From Talinum fruticosum (taxonomy: Eukaryota; Streptophyta; Magnoliopsida; Caryophyllales; Talinaceae), in the NCBI GenBank assembly GCA_021018815.1, contig JAITYX010000064.1:1426001-1490000 (forward strand): a stretch of DNA of 64,000 bases, given 5' to 3'. The position numbers were made by a program, and so were the translations under genes. Shown in pieces: positions 34,253 to 45,293 of the stretch; positions within the stretch are counted from its first letter, which is position 1, and the number at the start of each line of letters is the position of its first letter. Under the pieces are notes generated by a model. It had not been told where the DNA came from and did no database searches. It worked only from the letters and a program-made list of their open reading frames with translations.

Positions 34253-34688
34253 TAGAGCTGTCAACGAGTCGAGCCAAGTCTGAGGCGGCAAGGCTCGGGT
34301 TCGGGATAGTTACATTTTAGCTTGGCTCGAGCTTTACTCAAGCTCAAATTATTTTCTATTTTTTTATTTGCTTAAAAAGTTACTAAATTTAAGTTGATAA
34401 TCAAAGTTAAATTCTACATTTTTTATTAGATTCAAAAAGTAAGGATTTTAATGAAATTTTAGTGATTTTAGAAACAATTTTGTACTCTATACACCAGATA
34501 TTTTTTTTTTTAAACAAAAACTATTTAGCCTAAACCAAACCAAACTCAACCGAGCTGAACTAAACGTTGCTCGAGCTTGGGCTCGACTTGATATGCCTTC
34601 GAGCAGGCTCGGGCTTGGGCTCGATTGAATCGAGCTTTAGCCGAGCCTCGAGCGCTCAGCAAGTCGACTTTGTTCCACTATGGCCCTA
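34253..34688. mobile_element. Non-autonomous hAT-like element with gagctcgagcc subterminal repeats
   Basis: The 436-bp element begins TAGAGCTGTCAACGAG and ends ...CTATGGCCCTA, giving short TAGRGC inverted ends. It is flanked by a perfect 8-bp duplication, cttcttgt (34245-34252 and 34689-34696). Both subterminal parts are packed with gctcgag/cgagcc words, typical transposase-binding repeats of plant hAT MITEs. The middle is AT-rich and non-coding. Confidence 0.85.
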
Positions 34689-35277
34689 CTTCTTGTATAT
34701 GTGCATTGCTGATTGTCCGGAGAGGTCAATGAGCTACTAAAAAATGATGAATAGCGACGTAAATTTGTCAAATAACGACAGATTTTTGCAAATAGTGATG
34801 GATCGTTTCCGTCCCTAAAAACCGGTCACTAAAATTTAGCGACGAAATTTCCGAATCCGTCGCTAATTAGCAACGGAAATGCCTTCGTAGATGATGAAAA
34901 TCAGCGACGTAATACATTTTCCTCGCTGAATTTAGTGATGGAATTTCCAGTAATTCCGTGGCTGATTTCCGTCGCTATTCCGTCGCTAATCCATTGTTGT
35001 TCCTTCGATATTCCGTGTCTGTGGTGGCAAAATTCGACAATAGTTTTTTCTAATTTTTCGTTAACCTAGTACAAAAATATGTTAATGGATATACAAATAA
35101 AAAATTCACATATGTGACAATTACATTTGACATTTACATATGCCACAACGTGGTCCTCCAAGTTGGATATACAAATCCAACATACATTTTACAATCATAA
35201 ACAATCCAAACACATTTACAACCAGTTCACAAAAACAACTATACAAAAGTTCACAAACAACCATAAACACATTATCC

Positions 35278-36217
35278 AAAAGTTCGCAAAATGTTCACCA
35301 ATACACAAAAGTTCTGATGGGTATTGCGTTGATTTTCAATGCTCGAGGTTGAGGGAGGCACACCATGCTCACCAATGAATACACTCTCCTCGCTGGTACT
35401 ATAGTCTTGGCTTTCCAAAGCTAGCTTCTTGAATTTCTTTAGATTCTCTTGGTATTGGCTGCTGGAATCATAATCGAGCTCCCTTGGAATGTTCCGTTAA
35501 CGATCTGTTTCTTTCAACATATCCTCGACGGATAAGTTCCCCTCCGGAGCTTGCACTACCTCGCTCCCGAGAGAACCAGGAGTCAATGGTTTAATATTGG
35601 CACAAGTTGCAAGTTTAAAACACATAAGAAATGGGAAGGGAAGGGAGAGAGTTTTGAAAACTATTAAACCTCACAAGTCATTAACCGTAGGAAGCAAACT
35701 GAAAAATGAATTCTACAGAAATCTTGCTATACCTCCTAAAGTCGCATTTACAATCGGATCCTACTCACCTATTCTATGGTGGGGATTTGTTAGGTTAGCG
35801 GCTAGGCAATCTATTATTGATTTACCTAAATATCTGCTTTGGAATCAACATTTGTAAAAGAAAAAAATTCAGATCAAGTTCGATGAAGATCAACATCGAG
35901 TGGACCTATTCCGAGTTGGGCTTTATTTGAGTAGCAGATTGGGTAATTTGTATGAAGCACCTATTTGCCACTCATACAAGCAATTCAAGAGAAAATCACT
36001 CAAATTTAGGGTAAAAGTACCTTCATAAATATGTATTTTTGAGCTCTAGACATTTACCTGGCTCATTCGTGGTCGTCGCCTTGCGAGCTACGGACACATA
36101 CAGCGAAGCACAAGCAACCATTTGAGTCATCTCGGAGGAATCATAATCCTCCAATCTTGGATCAACAAGACCATCGAAGTTTCCACTTTCTAGAGCTTGT
36201 GTGAACGACGGCCATGC
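35278..36217 (-). pseudogene. PERK-type receptor kinase fragment (end of kinase domain and C-tail), captured
   Basis: Two exons are recognisable on the minus strand. Exon A (36217-36058) gives QALESGNFDGLVDPRLE and EMTQMVACA, matching kinase subdomain X-XI of proline-rich extensin-like receptor kinases. It ends, after a one-base shift, with codons for RRPRMSQ right at a gtaaat donor. Exon B starts after a gag acceptor at 35559 with VVQAPEGNLSVEDM, where PERKs have VVRALEGD-S-L-E-D-L. After a stop and shift it continues DYDSSSQYQENLKKFKKLA and QDYSTSEESV, the PERK C-terminal tail. Splice positions match the native gene, so it was copied from genomic DNA, not cDNA. The stops make it non-functional as a kinase. 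Confidence 0.85.
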
Positions 36218-37157
36218 CTATAAGTTCACATTCACCAAAAAAAAAAAAAGATTAGTATCACCCAGCAACAAATAAAACAACAAGCATCGGTGCTCTCATT
36301 AGCACCCCGCAGTTCCATATGGGATCATCTAGGACATAAAACCAAAAAAAGCCAATTTCCGAAATGTCAACTAAGTACTGAGCATTGTATATTCAACTTC
36401 CCCATAAGATAGTAACTTAACGGTTGGCACTTCATCTTAGCCCCAAACCAAACAACATTATAGGCAAATGGCAAGTCAACACAGACAAAATCCAGGCACA
36501 TACCCAGTCCAGCATCGTACCCAAGTCTAAAACCTAGATAAAAGCCAGCATCTTCCAAGTAGCCTCCACAACTATAATCGAGAGAACATGAGCCATTGAG
36601 GTTTGGATAAAAGAGACATTAAATGAAACAAGAAATAAAGTCAATATATCACCTTACATCTAATACAACTTAAGGAAGACACTTGGCAGTAAACTAAAAG
36701 CCCGAAGATATTTCGAATTCACCGGTGTTTGGTCCGCTTCAACGATTGGCTCTATAATTACTAAGTATCACATAAACATAGTTGGTCTTCCAACTCCTTC
36801 CAACTCCTCATTGATTTTCCAACTCCTTCAGCATTGGCTCTATAATTACTAAGTATAATTACTAAGTATCACATAAACTAATTACTGAGCTCATAGTTGG
36901 TCTTCCAACTCCTTCAATGATTTTCAGATGGAAATTAAACAATGTAATGAAATTTGGGAAGTATAAAGGAACTAACAACAAATCTAACCTTACATACTTT
37001 AAACAACACAACATCTATACATAAATCACACAATTGCACATTTTTCTTTTCAAATTCATTCACAAACAACATTAATTTGTATCAAATTATATAAAATCAT
37101 CAATTTGTACTAAATTATTCAAAACCCTAAATCTAATAACAATCAAGAAAACAATAC

Positions 37158-37367
37158 CTTGAAACTAGGCGGCGGCGACGGCGAGCTCCTCCAGCGGCAG
37201 TGAGCGGTGACCCAAGCGACGGCAACAACCAAGGTCTTCTCACCTGTCTTTGGCTTACGAAAGCGGGGCGGCGGACCATGTGGCAGCGTACGATAGCGGG
37301 GCGACGTTCGACCGGCGGCCGGTGGGGGTTGTGGACGCGTGGTGTGGGGTTTGGCACTCTCGCTCAC
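37158..37367 (-). other. GC-rich putative first exon of CACTA element 1
   Basis: A 70-codon open frame rich in Pro, Arg and Ser starts at 37367 (MSESAKPHTTRPQPPPAAG) and ends at 37158 with a good splice donor (aag|gtattgt on the minus strand). It is upstream of the PERK exons on the same strand. It may be the element's own promoter-proximal exon or another captured piece; no family is recognised. Confidence 0.4.
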
Positions 37368-37970
37368 ACTCCTCTCTCTCTCCGCTTTCAGGTTACTCGG
37401 TCTTTCCGAAAGGCCAGATCTGAAATGTATTACATATTAGCGACGTAAAAGTCCGTCACTGTTTCGTCACTAATGAAAAACATTAGCGACGGAAAATTCC
37501 GTCGCTATCGACTAAATTAATTTTACTATACTTTTTTGGTTTTTCCTAAATCTGAAAATTTTAAATCCCACGACTACGGATTAGCGATGGAATATTTTGT
37601 CGCTAAACCTACCATCGACGGATATTTCCGTCGCTAATCCCAAAATAGCGATGGTCGGCGATGGATGTTTCCGTCGCCAATCCCAAAATAGCAACGGAAT
37701 ATTTCGTCACTAATTCAAAAATATCAATGGAATAGCGACAGATATTTCCGTCGCTACTCCCAAAATAGCGACGGAATATTCCATCGCTATTCCTGGCAGA
37801 GACAGAATAGCGACGGATGTTTCCGTCGCTAATCCCAAAATAGCGACGGATATCTATTTCTGTCAGTTGTTTGACACGATTGTTATTTTTTGTTAGTTTC
37901 AGTCGTTGTTTAGCGACGGAACTCTATCCGTCGCTAATTTCCGTCGCTAATTAATAGTTTTGTAGTAGTC

Positions 37971-38472
37971 TTGTACTAAAAGTATGCAAAATCTATCATT
38001 CCTTGTGTCAACTATGTTGCATTCAATCTTTCCTGGGTGGCTATGACAAACCCCCCCACCCCCAAGTAAAAGTATAGTTTTTAAATTGTAGTCATTAAAG
38101 TATGATGTATTATAGTCCCATTTTATATGTCGATAAATAACTAGATAAAAAGGAAAATATAGAGAGGGTAATCTATATGATAAAAAAGTTATAGTTAATT
38201 AACATACCTTGCTAGGTAATGTTTATTATGAAACTTTTATCAACAATCGAGGGATTGTAGGCGTAAACAAAGCCATCTAAGTTCTTCATTCCTATTCGGT
38301 TTTAATTTGACAATTCAGTTGTGCGTGTTGAGGGAGGGAGAAAATTAGAGGTTTAAGTTCTATTTTATAGCACCTTAATTTTTTAGAGTCTTAAGTTGGG
38401 TAGAATTCAAAAGTTCATTTTCCACATTTATTTTCTTTCCTTCTAATTTTCTTAGAATCAAAATGAGCCTAA
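37971..38472. other. Intergenic, nothing recognised
   Basis: AT-rich sequence with a C-tract at 38050-38057. No coding or repeat structure stands out. Confidence 0.5.
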
Positions 38473-39393
38473 GGCTCTGTTTGGACCTAGGAAAGTAGGT
38501 TGGAAAAGAAAATTCAGAGGAAAAAAATGAGAAGGAAAAAAGTTGAGAGAAACTTATTTTTTTCCCTTGTTTGGATTAGAAAAAAACACAAGGAAAAAAA
38601 TTGATTTTCCAACTAACATTTTTTCCATTGTTTGGAAGTAGGAAAATTGATTGGAAAAATATAAAAAAAAAACTAACCTAGTGAGTTTATAACTTCATTA
38701 AACTATTGTATGCAAGCTCTCATATCAATTATGTAAATTAACTATGACTAAACTAATCACTTAAAACATAAAATAATTAATAAGAAATTACCATCACATT
38801 GAAAAAATCAAAAATCAAAAATTATGTGGAAAGAAAATTTGAAGGAAAAAAATTAGTAGGAAAAAAAGTAAGAGAAAATTGATTTTTTTCTTCCATTTGA
38901 ACTTAGGAAATTAAGGAGGAAAAAAATCATCAATTGAGACCCCTCGTATATTTTCTCTCTCTTTAACTTGAATTCCCATTTTCAACCCAATCATTTTCTC
39001 TCTCCTCTAATTGAGAATTGAGACCCCTCTTATCTCTCTCTCTCCAACTTGAATCCCCATGGGAGTTGAGGCCCCTTCTTATCTCTCTTTACAACGTAAT
39101 TTACCATGAAATTATGTATAAATAAAACTTTGATTGATCAAAAGAACTAGAGAGATAAGGAAGTAGAGAGAAGCATAGACATAGAGAGCACAAGAGCTTC
39201 ATAGAAAATTTTCCTCCAACTTTCCTCATGTTTTTGGAAGGAAAATAAACTTGTCTAAAATTATTCAATTTTCCACCAAATTTTCCACATGATTTTTTTC
39301 CGTTCCATTTTCCTTGAACCAAACATAAGAAAAATTCTTACTTTCCTAAAACGTTTTCTTTCCACCCAATTTTCCAAGAATCAAATAGATCCC
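38473..39393. mobile_element. Inverted-repeat element with GGCTCTGTTTGG-type ends
   Basis: The left end (ggctctgtttggacctagg, then aaagtaggttggaaaag) is inverted at the right end (ccacccaattttccaagaatc, then aaatagatccc). Both flanks are full of ggaaaa/ttttcc words in opposite orientation. Such ends are common in plant MITE-like elements of the PIF/Harbinger or related groups. No transposase and no clear target duplication are seen, so the boundaries are approximate. Confidence 0.55.
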
Positions 39394-39695
39394 GCCTCCC
39401 TCGGCTAATTAATCAATATACTTTTCACTTCCACCTTCCCCTCCACCACCACAGAAAGTAAAAGAGAAAGTAGAAATACAAACGAAACTACAAAGATCCT
39501 TCTCATTCTCCTCCAAAAATAACCGAATCTACGCCACTTACACCGCCCGCACCACCACAGCTTGTGTTCCACAACATGTTTAGGAAAGGAACCAAGAGTA
39601 AAAGAATCAAGAAAAATTTGGTGAAAGATAAATATGAAAACGAAATAATCGAAAGAAAGAGAGTGAGAGAGAGAGAGCATGCGCAGAGAAAATGA
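39394..39695. other. Intergenic, nothing firm
   Basis: Contains a ga-rich patch (39658-39677) and a 33-codon hydrophobic minus-strand frame that I do not accept as a gene. Confidence 0.45.
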
Positions 39696-39703
39696 GTGAT
39701 AAG

Positions 39704-40246
39704 TAGACTTGGCAAACCGACCCGAACCAAACGGGTCAACCCGAACGACTCGAAACCCAAATCGAATCGACATCCAAAACAGTTGAATTGATTTTGACCC
39801 GAAAACCAAAATGAACCAACCCGAACCGAACCAACCCGAAATGACCCGAACCGAAACCGACCCGAATGCAAAATGACCCGAACCGAATCGGATCCCAATC
39901 GATTTAACCCCAATAAAAGTGACCCAACCCACATTTTTTTTGTTGGATCTCTCAGGATGGACTTTTCTGCCTATAGTGGTACAATTTTGAATCGATTTTG
40001 ACCCAAAAAGTGACCCGATTACAACTAGATCCGAAATTAACCCGAATCGAACCGAACGAAATTGACTCGAAGTTGAACCGAACCGAAGTTGACCCGAACC
40101 GAAACCGAACGAACCCGAACGAGATCGACCCGAAATTTACCCGAATCGAAGTTGACCCGAACTCGAAACCGAACCGGACCCGAACAAGATCGACTCGAAG
40201 TTAACCCGAACCGAACCCGAATCGAATGACCCGATTGTCGAGTATA
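39704..40246 (+). mobile_element. hAT-family non-autonomous element, copy 1
   Basis: The 543-bp element begins TAGACTTGGCAAACCG and its inverted right end reads TATACTCGACAATCGG. It is flanked by a perfect 8-bp duplication, gtgataag (39696-39703 and 40247-40254). Most of it is made of gacccgaaccgaa-type repeats. Nearly the same sequence occurs inverted at 40885-41449. The Arg/Asn/Pro-rich open frames inside are artefacts of the repeats. Confidence 0.93.
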
Positions 40247-40605
40247 GTGATAAGAGAGAAAATTTAGATCTGAAAAATAGGTAATATTTATATTTAAAAA
40301 AGATGTTTTTCTTTTCTTAAATTTTTTTAAGTTTTTAAACCACTACCATATACTTATTGTTTTTTTTTATATCATTGTTAATTAAAAGGAAAAAGGCTTG
40401 GACCAGGAGTACGCAATCAAATTTGCTGGAAAACCCTAGTTTGCTGTGTCGCCTTACCAATCAAATTTCTTGTTCTTTTGAACCGAAGAAGATCTATCCT
40501 TTCCTTTGTTTCCTTTTCTATTTCTGTCAATTCGATCTCTTGACACAGCGAAGTAGTCGGATCGACTCGACTCAAGCAAATAGTTGACGGCTTTAGCTTT
40601 TGTGA

Positions 40606-42591
40606 ATGGCGAAACTCTGTTTCTGTTACGTACACCGTGCCCGTCGAGACGGGTCAATTAATGATATGCTTCATCTGAACGAATTGAGGGTCGACTCTGA
40701 CGGTAAATTCCTCGGGTTTCCGTCTTCACTGGAAAATGGTATTCCTGCCTCGTATGCGTTTGTGAAGGGGCGTTCTGGTATTCCTGCCCCGTATTCGTAT
40801 ATGAAGAAGAGATCCTCATTCACTCTTTCCAGTCCCGACGACAACTATGATTTAAATGAGGTACTATTTCACCCGGGGTGCCCCTATATCCTGCAATCGG
40901 GTCATTCGGTTCGGTTCGGTTCGGGTTAACTTCGGGTTGATCTGGTTCGGTTTTCCGGTTCGGTCAACTTCGGTTCGGGTCAACTTTGGGTCGATCTCGT
41001 TCGGGTTCATTCGGTTTCGGTTCGGGTCAACTTCGGTTCGGTTCAATTTCGGGTCAATCTTGTTCGGGTTCGATTCGGGTTAATTTCGGATCTAGTCGTA
41101 ATCGGGTCACTTTTTGGATCAAAATCGATTCAAAATTATACCACTATAGGCACAAAAGTCTATCTTGAGAGACCCAACAAAAAAAAATATGGGTTGGGTC
41201 ACTTTTATTCGGGTTAAATTGATTCGGATCCGATTCGATTTGGGTCATTTTGGGTTCGGTTTGGTTTCGGTTCGGGTCATTTTGCATTCGGGTCGGTTTC
41301 GGTTCGCGTCATTTCGGGTCGGTTCAGTTCGGGTCGGTTCATTTCGGTTTTAGGGTCAAAATCGGTTCAACTGTTTCGGATGTCGGTTCGGTTTGGGTTT
41401 CGGTCGTTCGGGTTGACTCGTTCGGTTCGGGTCAATTTTGCCAGGTTTAGGTGCCCCAGTCCCTCCCTCTCGTTGAGCCCTTCCAGGCTCAGGCTCAATT
41501 GTTGGGTATGTTTATTTCGTTGCTACCCGGTCCTGTTATATTGCAACAGTAGGCTTTTGATTTACTTGTCCAACCTCAGTTGGACCATGATAATGATAAT
41601 CCGACTAGTCTTGGTGTTGATAGCTTACAACTTGTGGGCAAAAGTAGTCATAAAGAATCATTTCCAATTCATTGGACTTGCATTATTGCCAATTCCAAGG
41701 TATATTGTTTATTGCCTCCTTTCGATAACCATCCTGGACCTGCTAGCGGGAATCAGGAGCCTTCGTTTTGGTGCTTTGATCCTGCTACCGGGAAGCGCCA
41801 GACACTTGCCCTGCCTGAATTTTATAGGGGTGCATCAAGGTACATTGGTCCTGTTTGTGGGTGTGCATTTGTGGCCAAGTATGATGAGATAATAATCTCC
41901 TTACCGGCTCACAGGGGGTTCTACTCTTACAATATTAGACGTGGGTTTTGGAGGCAAGTTCCTTTTAGGGTTGATCAGAAATGCATTGAACCTCCGAACA
42001 AAACCCGTAATACGTACACTTTCTTTGGGGAGGCCATGTGTACAGATTCTGGTGAAATCTTTGTTTACAGGTCGGGTGCACTGTTCAAATACACCTTCAA
42101 ATTTGACCAATCATTTGATCGCTTGGAACTCATCTGTGCTGCTGTGTTTTGCCATCCTTCTGGTGCTGACGTGGCAGATTTTAACTCGTTATTGGCTGAA
42201 TGGCAATGTATTCTACCTTTGTCAGACCGCTTGTTGTGCATTATTGAGGCTGAAGACAACCATTCCCTAATGGACAATGAAGACTACCATTGCAAACGGG
42301 GAACCACATTTGGCTTCTCCACTGTCTTTCTTGATGATGATTGTTTTCAAATGATACCTTTAGATGCTGTTGAAGAATTTGTGGAAACACCGATTTATGG
42401 CATGTCTTGTTTCAAAACGTAAGCAACTCCCTCTTTCTCCTGGTTTATCTATATATGTATGTTTGCTTTTTCGAAGAGGTCGTGTCCTGATTACTTTGTT
42501 TGTATCTCAATGAATTAGGTATGTTGGATATGACCTTTACAATTTCGATCATCTGCATTTCACCGAAAGGCAGAAGGCGAGAAAAAGATGA
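40606..42591 (+). CDS. Kelch/beta-propeller-like protein of unknown function (three exons)
   Basis: The only gene here that looks intact. The model is exon 1 40606-40860 (85 codons, GAG|gtacta donor), exon 2 41580-42418 (cag acceptor, AAAAC|gtaagc donor) and exon 3 42519-42591 (ttag acceptor, stop TGA 42589-42591); phases agree and the product is about 388 residues. Blocks such as SFWCFDPATGKRQTLALP, FYSYNIRRGFWRQVPF and GEIFVYRSGALFKYTF resemble kelch-type blades: aromatic pairs and a blade about every 50-60 residues. Exon 1 contains a short internal duplication (GIPASYAFVKGRS / GIPAPYSYMKKRS). The C-terminus is basic (RQKARKR). No F-box is seen. I do not recognise the family. Intron 1 contains a hAT element; without it the intron would be 146 bp. 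An alternative donor (gg|gtatgt at 41505) would put the hAT element inside coding sequence. Confidence 0.7.
40885..41449 (-). mobile_element. hAT-family non-autonomous element, copy 2, inverted, inside intron 1
   Basis: The 565-bp element has ends TATATCCTGCAATCGG on the left and ...GCCAGGTTTA on the right, flanked by a perfect 8-bp duplication ggtgcccc (40877-40884 and 41450-41457). It aligns to the reverse complement of 39704-40246 along its whole length, including the unique middle (tgcctatagtggta). The copies differ by small indels and substitutions. Confidence 0.93.
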
Positions 42592-43178
42592 AATCATTGT
42601 CAGCTTGAGGTGTCTGTTCGAACCTATGCTCACAAATATGAAGCATCCAACCTGAGTGCCAGGTGATAATATGATGTTTCCTATAACTTGTCAACTATGT
42701 TGAAAGAAAATGGGTGCCAACATCTCCCAGTTCTAAGCTTGACTAAATGATTGATTGCCTTGTGCTGGGGAGAATGCTTAACTATTTTTCTTTCCTGATT
42801 TCTTCTGTAAAAGAGAGGAATTTGACTATGGTGTTCGTCTGTCTTGCAATATGGTCTCCCTAACTTTGCAATCCTGTTGTATTTAAGGTGTTAGGCAAAT
42901 TGACATTTCTTTGCATTTTATTTGCTACATATCTTGATTAAAAAATGCTTTACTATGTGCTGAAATTGGGTGCACCAAACAATGTTTCAAGTGTTTGTTC
43001 AATGGTCAATGCTCTTGGACAGAAAAGTTAATTGACGTCACAGGAGCCTGATAATTAATTGAGCTCTTTAAAAGAGCCTAAAATAAAAATACAAAGTTCT
43101 GTGAGACATTTTTCTCAGGAATCTAGCATCAATTATGTTGTCTGGATCTTAAGAATAACAGAAGCAAAGCTGATAACA
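42592..43178. other. 3' flank of the kelch-like gene
   Basis: Presumed 3' UTR and downstream sequence with AT-rich, non-coding composition. I cannot place the poly(A) site. Confidence 0.5.
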
Positions 43179-43248
43179 TAACGGAGCCTAAAATAATTAA
43201 GCTCTATAACGGAGCCTAAAATAATTAAGCTCTGTAACGGACCCTAAA
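43179..43248. repeat. Short tandem repeat, 28-bp unit
   Basis: The phrase taacggagcctaaaataatt followed by aagctct occurs twice and a third copy is partial (taacggaccctaaag). A related phrase, gagcctaaaata, lies at 43074. Confidence 0.85.
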
Positions 43249-43363
43249 GTTTGTTTACTGCGTAATTTAGTTTGTTCATTATGTTAATCAGTTTGTTCTT
43301 TATATCATCTGTCTTATGCCAGTATTTGTGCATAAACATTGAATGTAAAACCTGATGAACAAT

Positions 43364-43365
<2 letters not shown>

Positions 43366-43437
<72 letters not shown>
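43366..43437. repeat. (TA)n microsatellite
   Basis: About 72 bases of uninterrupted at/ta. Confidence 0.97.
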
Positions 43438-43443
<6 letters not shown>

Positions 43444-43489
43444 TAAAAGTTGGGTCTAAACGATGTAAGAGCGACATATAGGATGCTTA

Positions 43490-44600
43490 TTTGGCAATAT
43501 CATTAATAACAAATTAGATTATCTTTAAACAACTTTACTAATTTAATAAAAATAACATTAATATTATACTTTTTCAATAATGATATACTAATATAGTAAT
43601 GAAATTTTACAATAAAAATTACATTAATTCTATACTTCAATATTATACTATTTTAATAATTAAAGTAGAGTACACAATCTAATTTTTTAAAAATTATTTT
43701 AATATGTAATTTATGTAACCGACTACATAATAAAAAAATATTATAGATTTTTAATTATGATAAACTAATTTAGACATGAAATTTGATGATAAAAAAATAC
43801 ATTGATATTATACTTCAATATTTGCGAAATTAAATTATTTAAAATAATTTAACTAACTTAGTAATGAAATTTGATGATAAAAATTACAATAATATTATAA
43901 TAATATACTAATTTAAAACAATTAAAGTAGAGTATAACATGTAATTTTTTAAATTCATTTCAATATTTAAGTTATGTAACCGACTTTAAAAGAATAACTT
44001 TAAAAATAATATAATTTAATAATAAAATTAGTGTATATGTAATTTTTTCAAATTCATTTTTGTTTGAAATTTATCTAACCACCTACATAATCCAAAAATA
44101 TTAAACTGTTTCAATTGTGATATACTAATTTAGTGATGAAATTTAATAATAATAAATTACATTACATTAATGCTTATACTTCAATATTATAGTCAAACAT
44201 GATTAATATAAATATTATTATCATGACTAATATAAATTATTACTTTTAAAATTATTATTAATATTTCCTCCCTTGAACTCTTGAATTTATGTACCTTCAA
44301 TGGGTGTATACGTTACATGTTTTTAATTCAATTTATTGTGTAATTTATTAATGATAATACTTATTTATAATGTCATTAATGCACCGTAACTGATTTACTC
44401 CTACTAGCAATGGCTATCCCTATTCCCATACAATAAAGCAAGTTATAAAAAAATTAAAAGAAAAATTTTTATATTAACTATTTAAAGATAAGTATATCCA
44501 CTTATGTTCTTTTAACATATTATTAGTTTTTATTGGTATAAATTAATTAAAAATTAAAAAATTAAAAAATAAATAGTTATAAAATAAAATTAATTAATAC
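43490..44600. repeat. AT-rich degenerate repeat region
   Basis: Phrases recur at irregular spacing: taatttagtaatgaaattt (variants near 43590, 43768, 43853, 44130), ttatgtaaccgactacataat (43713, 43974, 44071) and attatacttcaatatta. This looks like a decayed tandem repeat or the AT-rich part of an unidentified element. There is no coding sequence. Confidence 0.65.
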
Positions 44601-44635
44601 CCTTACATAGCAAGGGGTACAACCTAGTTCTTTTA

Positions 44636-44909
44636 GGCCCTGTTTGGTATGCAATATCTGGAATGGAATGGAATCAAGGAATGATACTTTAGGGGTTAGG
44701 TATGGAACTTCAATATTCTCTTCAAGTGTTTGGTAGAGAATAGGAATGGAATCAAGTTTCAATTCTTATTGTTTGGTTGTTAATCATGGGATAAAATTAA
44801 AATTGTTTTAATTTTTAAATTATTTTATATCATTGTAAATTATTATTATTGTTATTATTATTATTATTATTAAATATTATTATTATTATTAAATATTATT
44901 ATTATTAAA

Positions 44910-44951
<42 letters not shown>

Positions 44952-45244
44952 CATTTGATTCAATAAAAGTTGAAGCTCATTAGCATATTTGCTGATATTG
45001 AGTCTTATATTTATTTAATTTTTTAATTAAGTATCTTATATTTTTTTCAATAATTAAAAAATTTTATTTATAATTTTTAGTAAACCTATTTTCAAACTAT
45101 AATATTCTATCAAACAATATGAAAAAATTATATATAATAAATAAATAAATAAACAACAGTAAAAAAAATACCCCAACCTAATAACAAAAATAATAACAAT
45201 AACCAAAATAATAAAAACAACACAACAACAACAACAACAACAAC

Positions 45245-45293
<49 letters not shown>

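Larger units (their letters stand above)
34732..37970. mobile_element. CACTA element 1, carrying PERK kinase exons
   Basis: The ends read (ag)CTACTAAAAAATG at 34732 and, inverted, (g)ACTACTACAAAAC at 37970, both close to the CACTACTA consensus. Both subterminal regions (34740-34990 and 37430-37950) carry many copies of tagcgacgga/tccgtcgcta, in both orientations, typical of CACTA subterminal repeats. The 3-bp flanks are atg and ttg, so the target duplication is imperfect. No transposase is seen. The interior holds pieces of a host kinase gene and a GC-rich minus-strand exon near the right end. Confidence 0.85.

Noticed and set aside
35597..35857. 86-codon plus-strand frame in CACTA 1
   Set aside because: It lies in the intron between the two captured PERK exons and has no recognisable features.
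39405..39932. Hydrophobic signal-peptide-like frame (MRRIFVVSFVFLLSLLL...) joined to a 175-codon frame
   Set aside because: The long part is read through hAT repeats, and the hydrophobic part is only about 33 codons with no continuation.
39998..41450. Several Arg/Asn/Pro- or Gly/Ser/Phe-rich frames
   Set aside because: They are translations of gacccgaaccgaa repeats of the two hAT copies.
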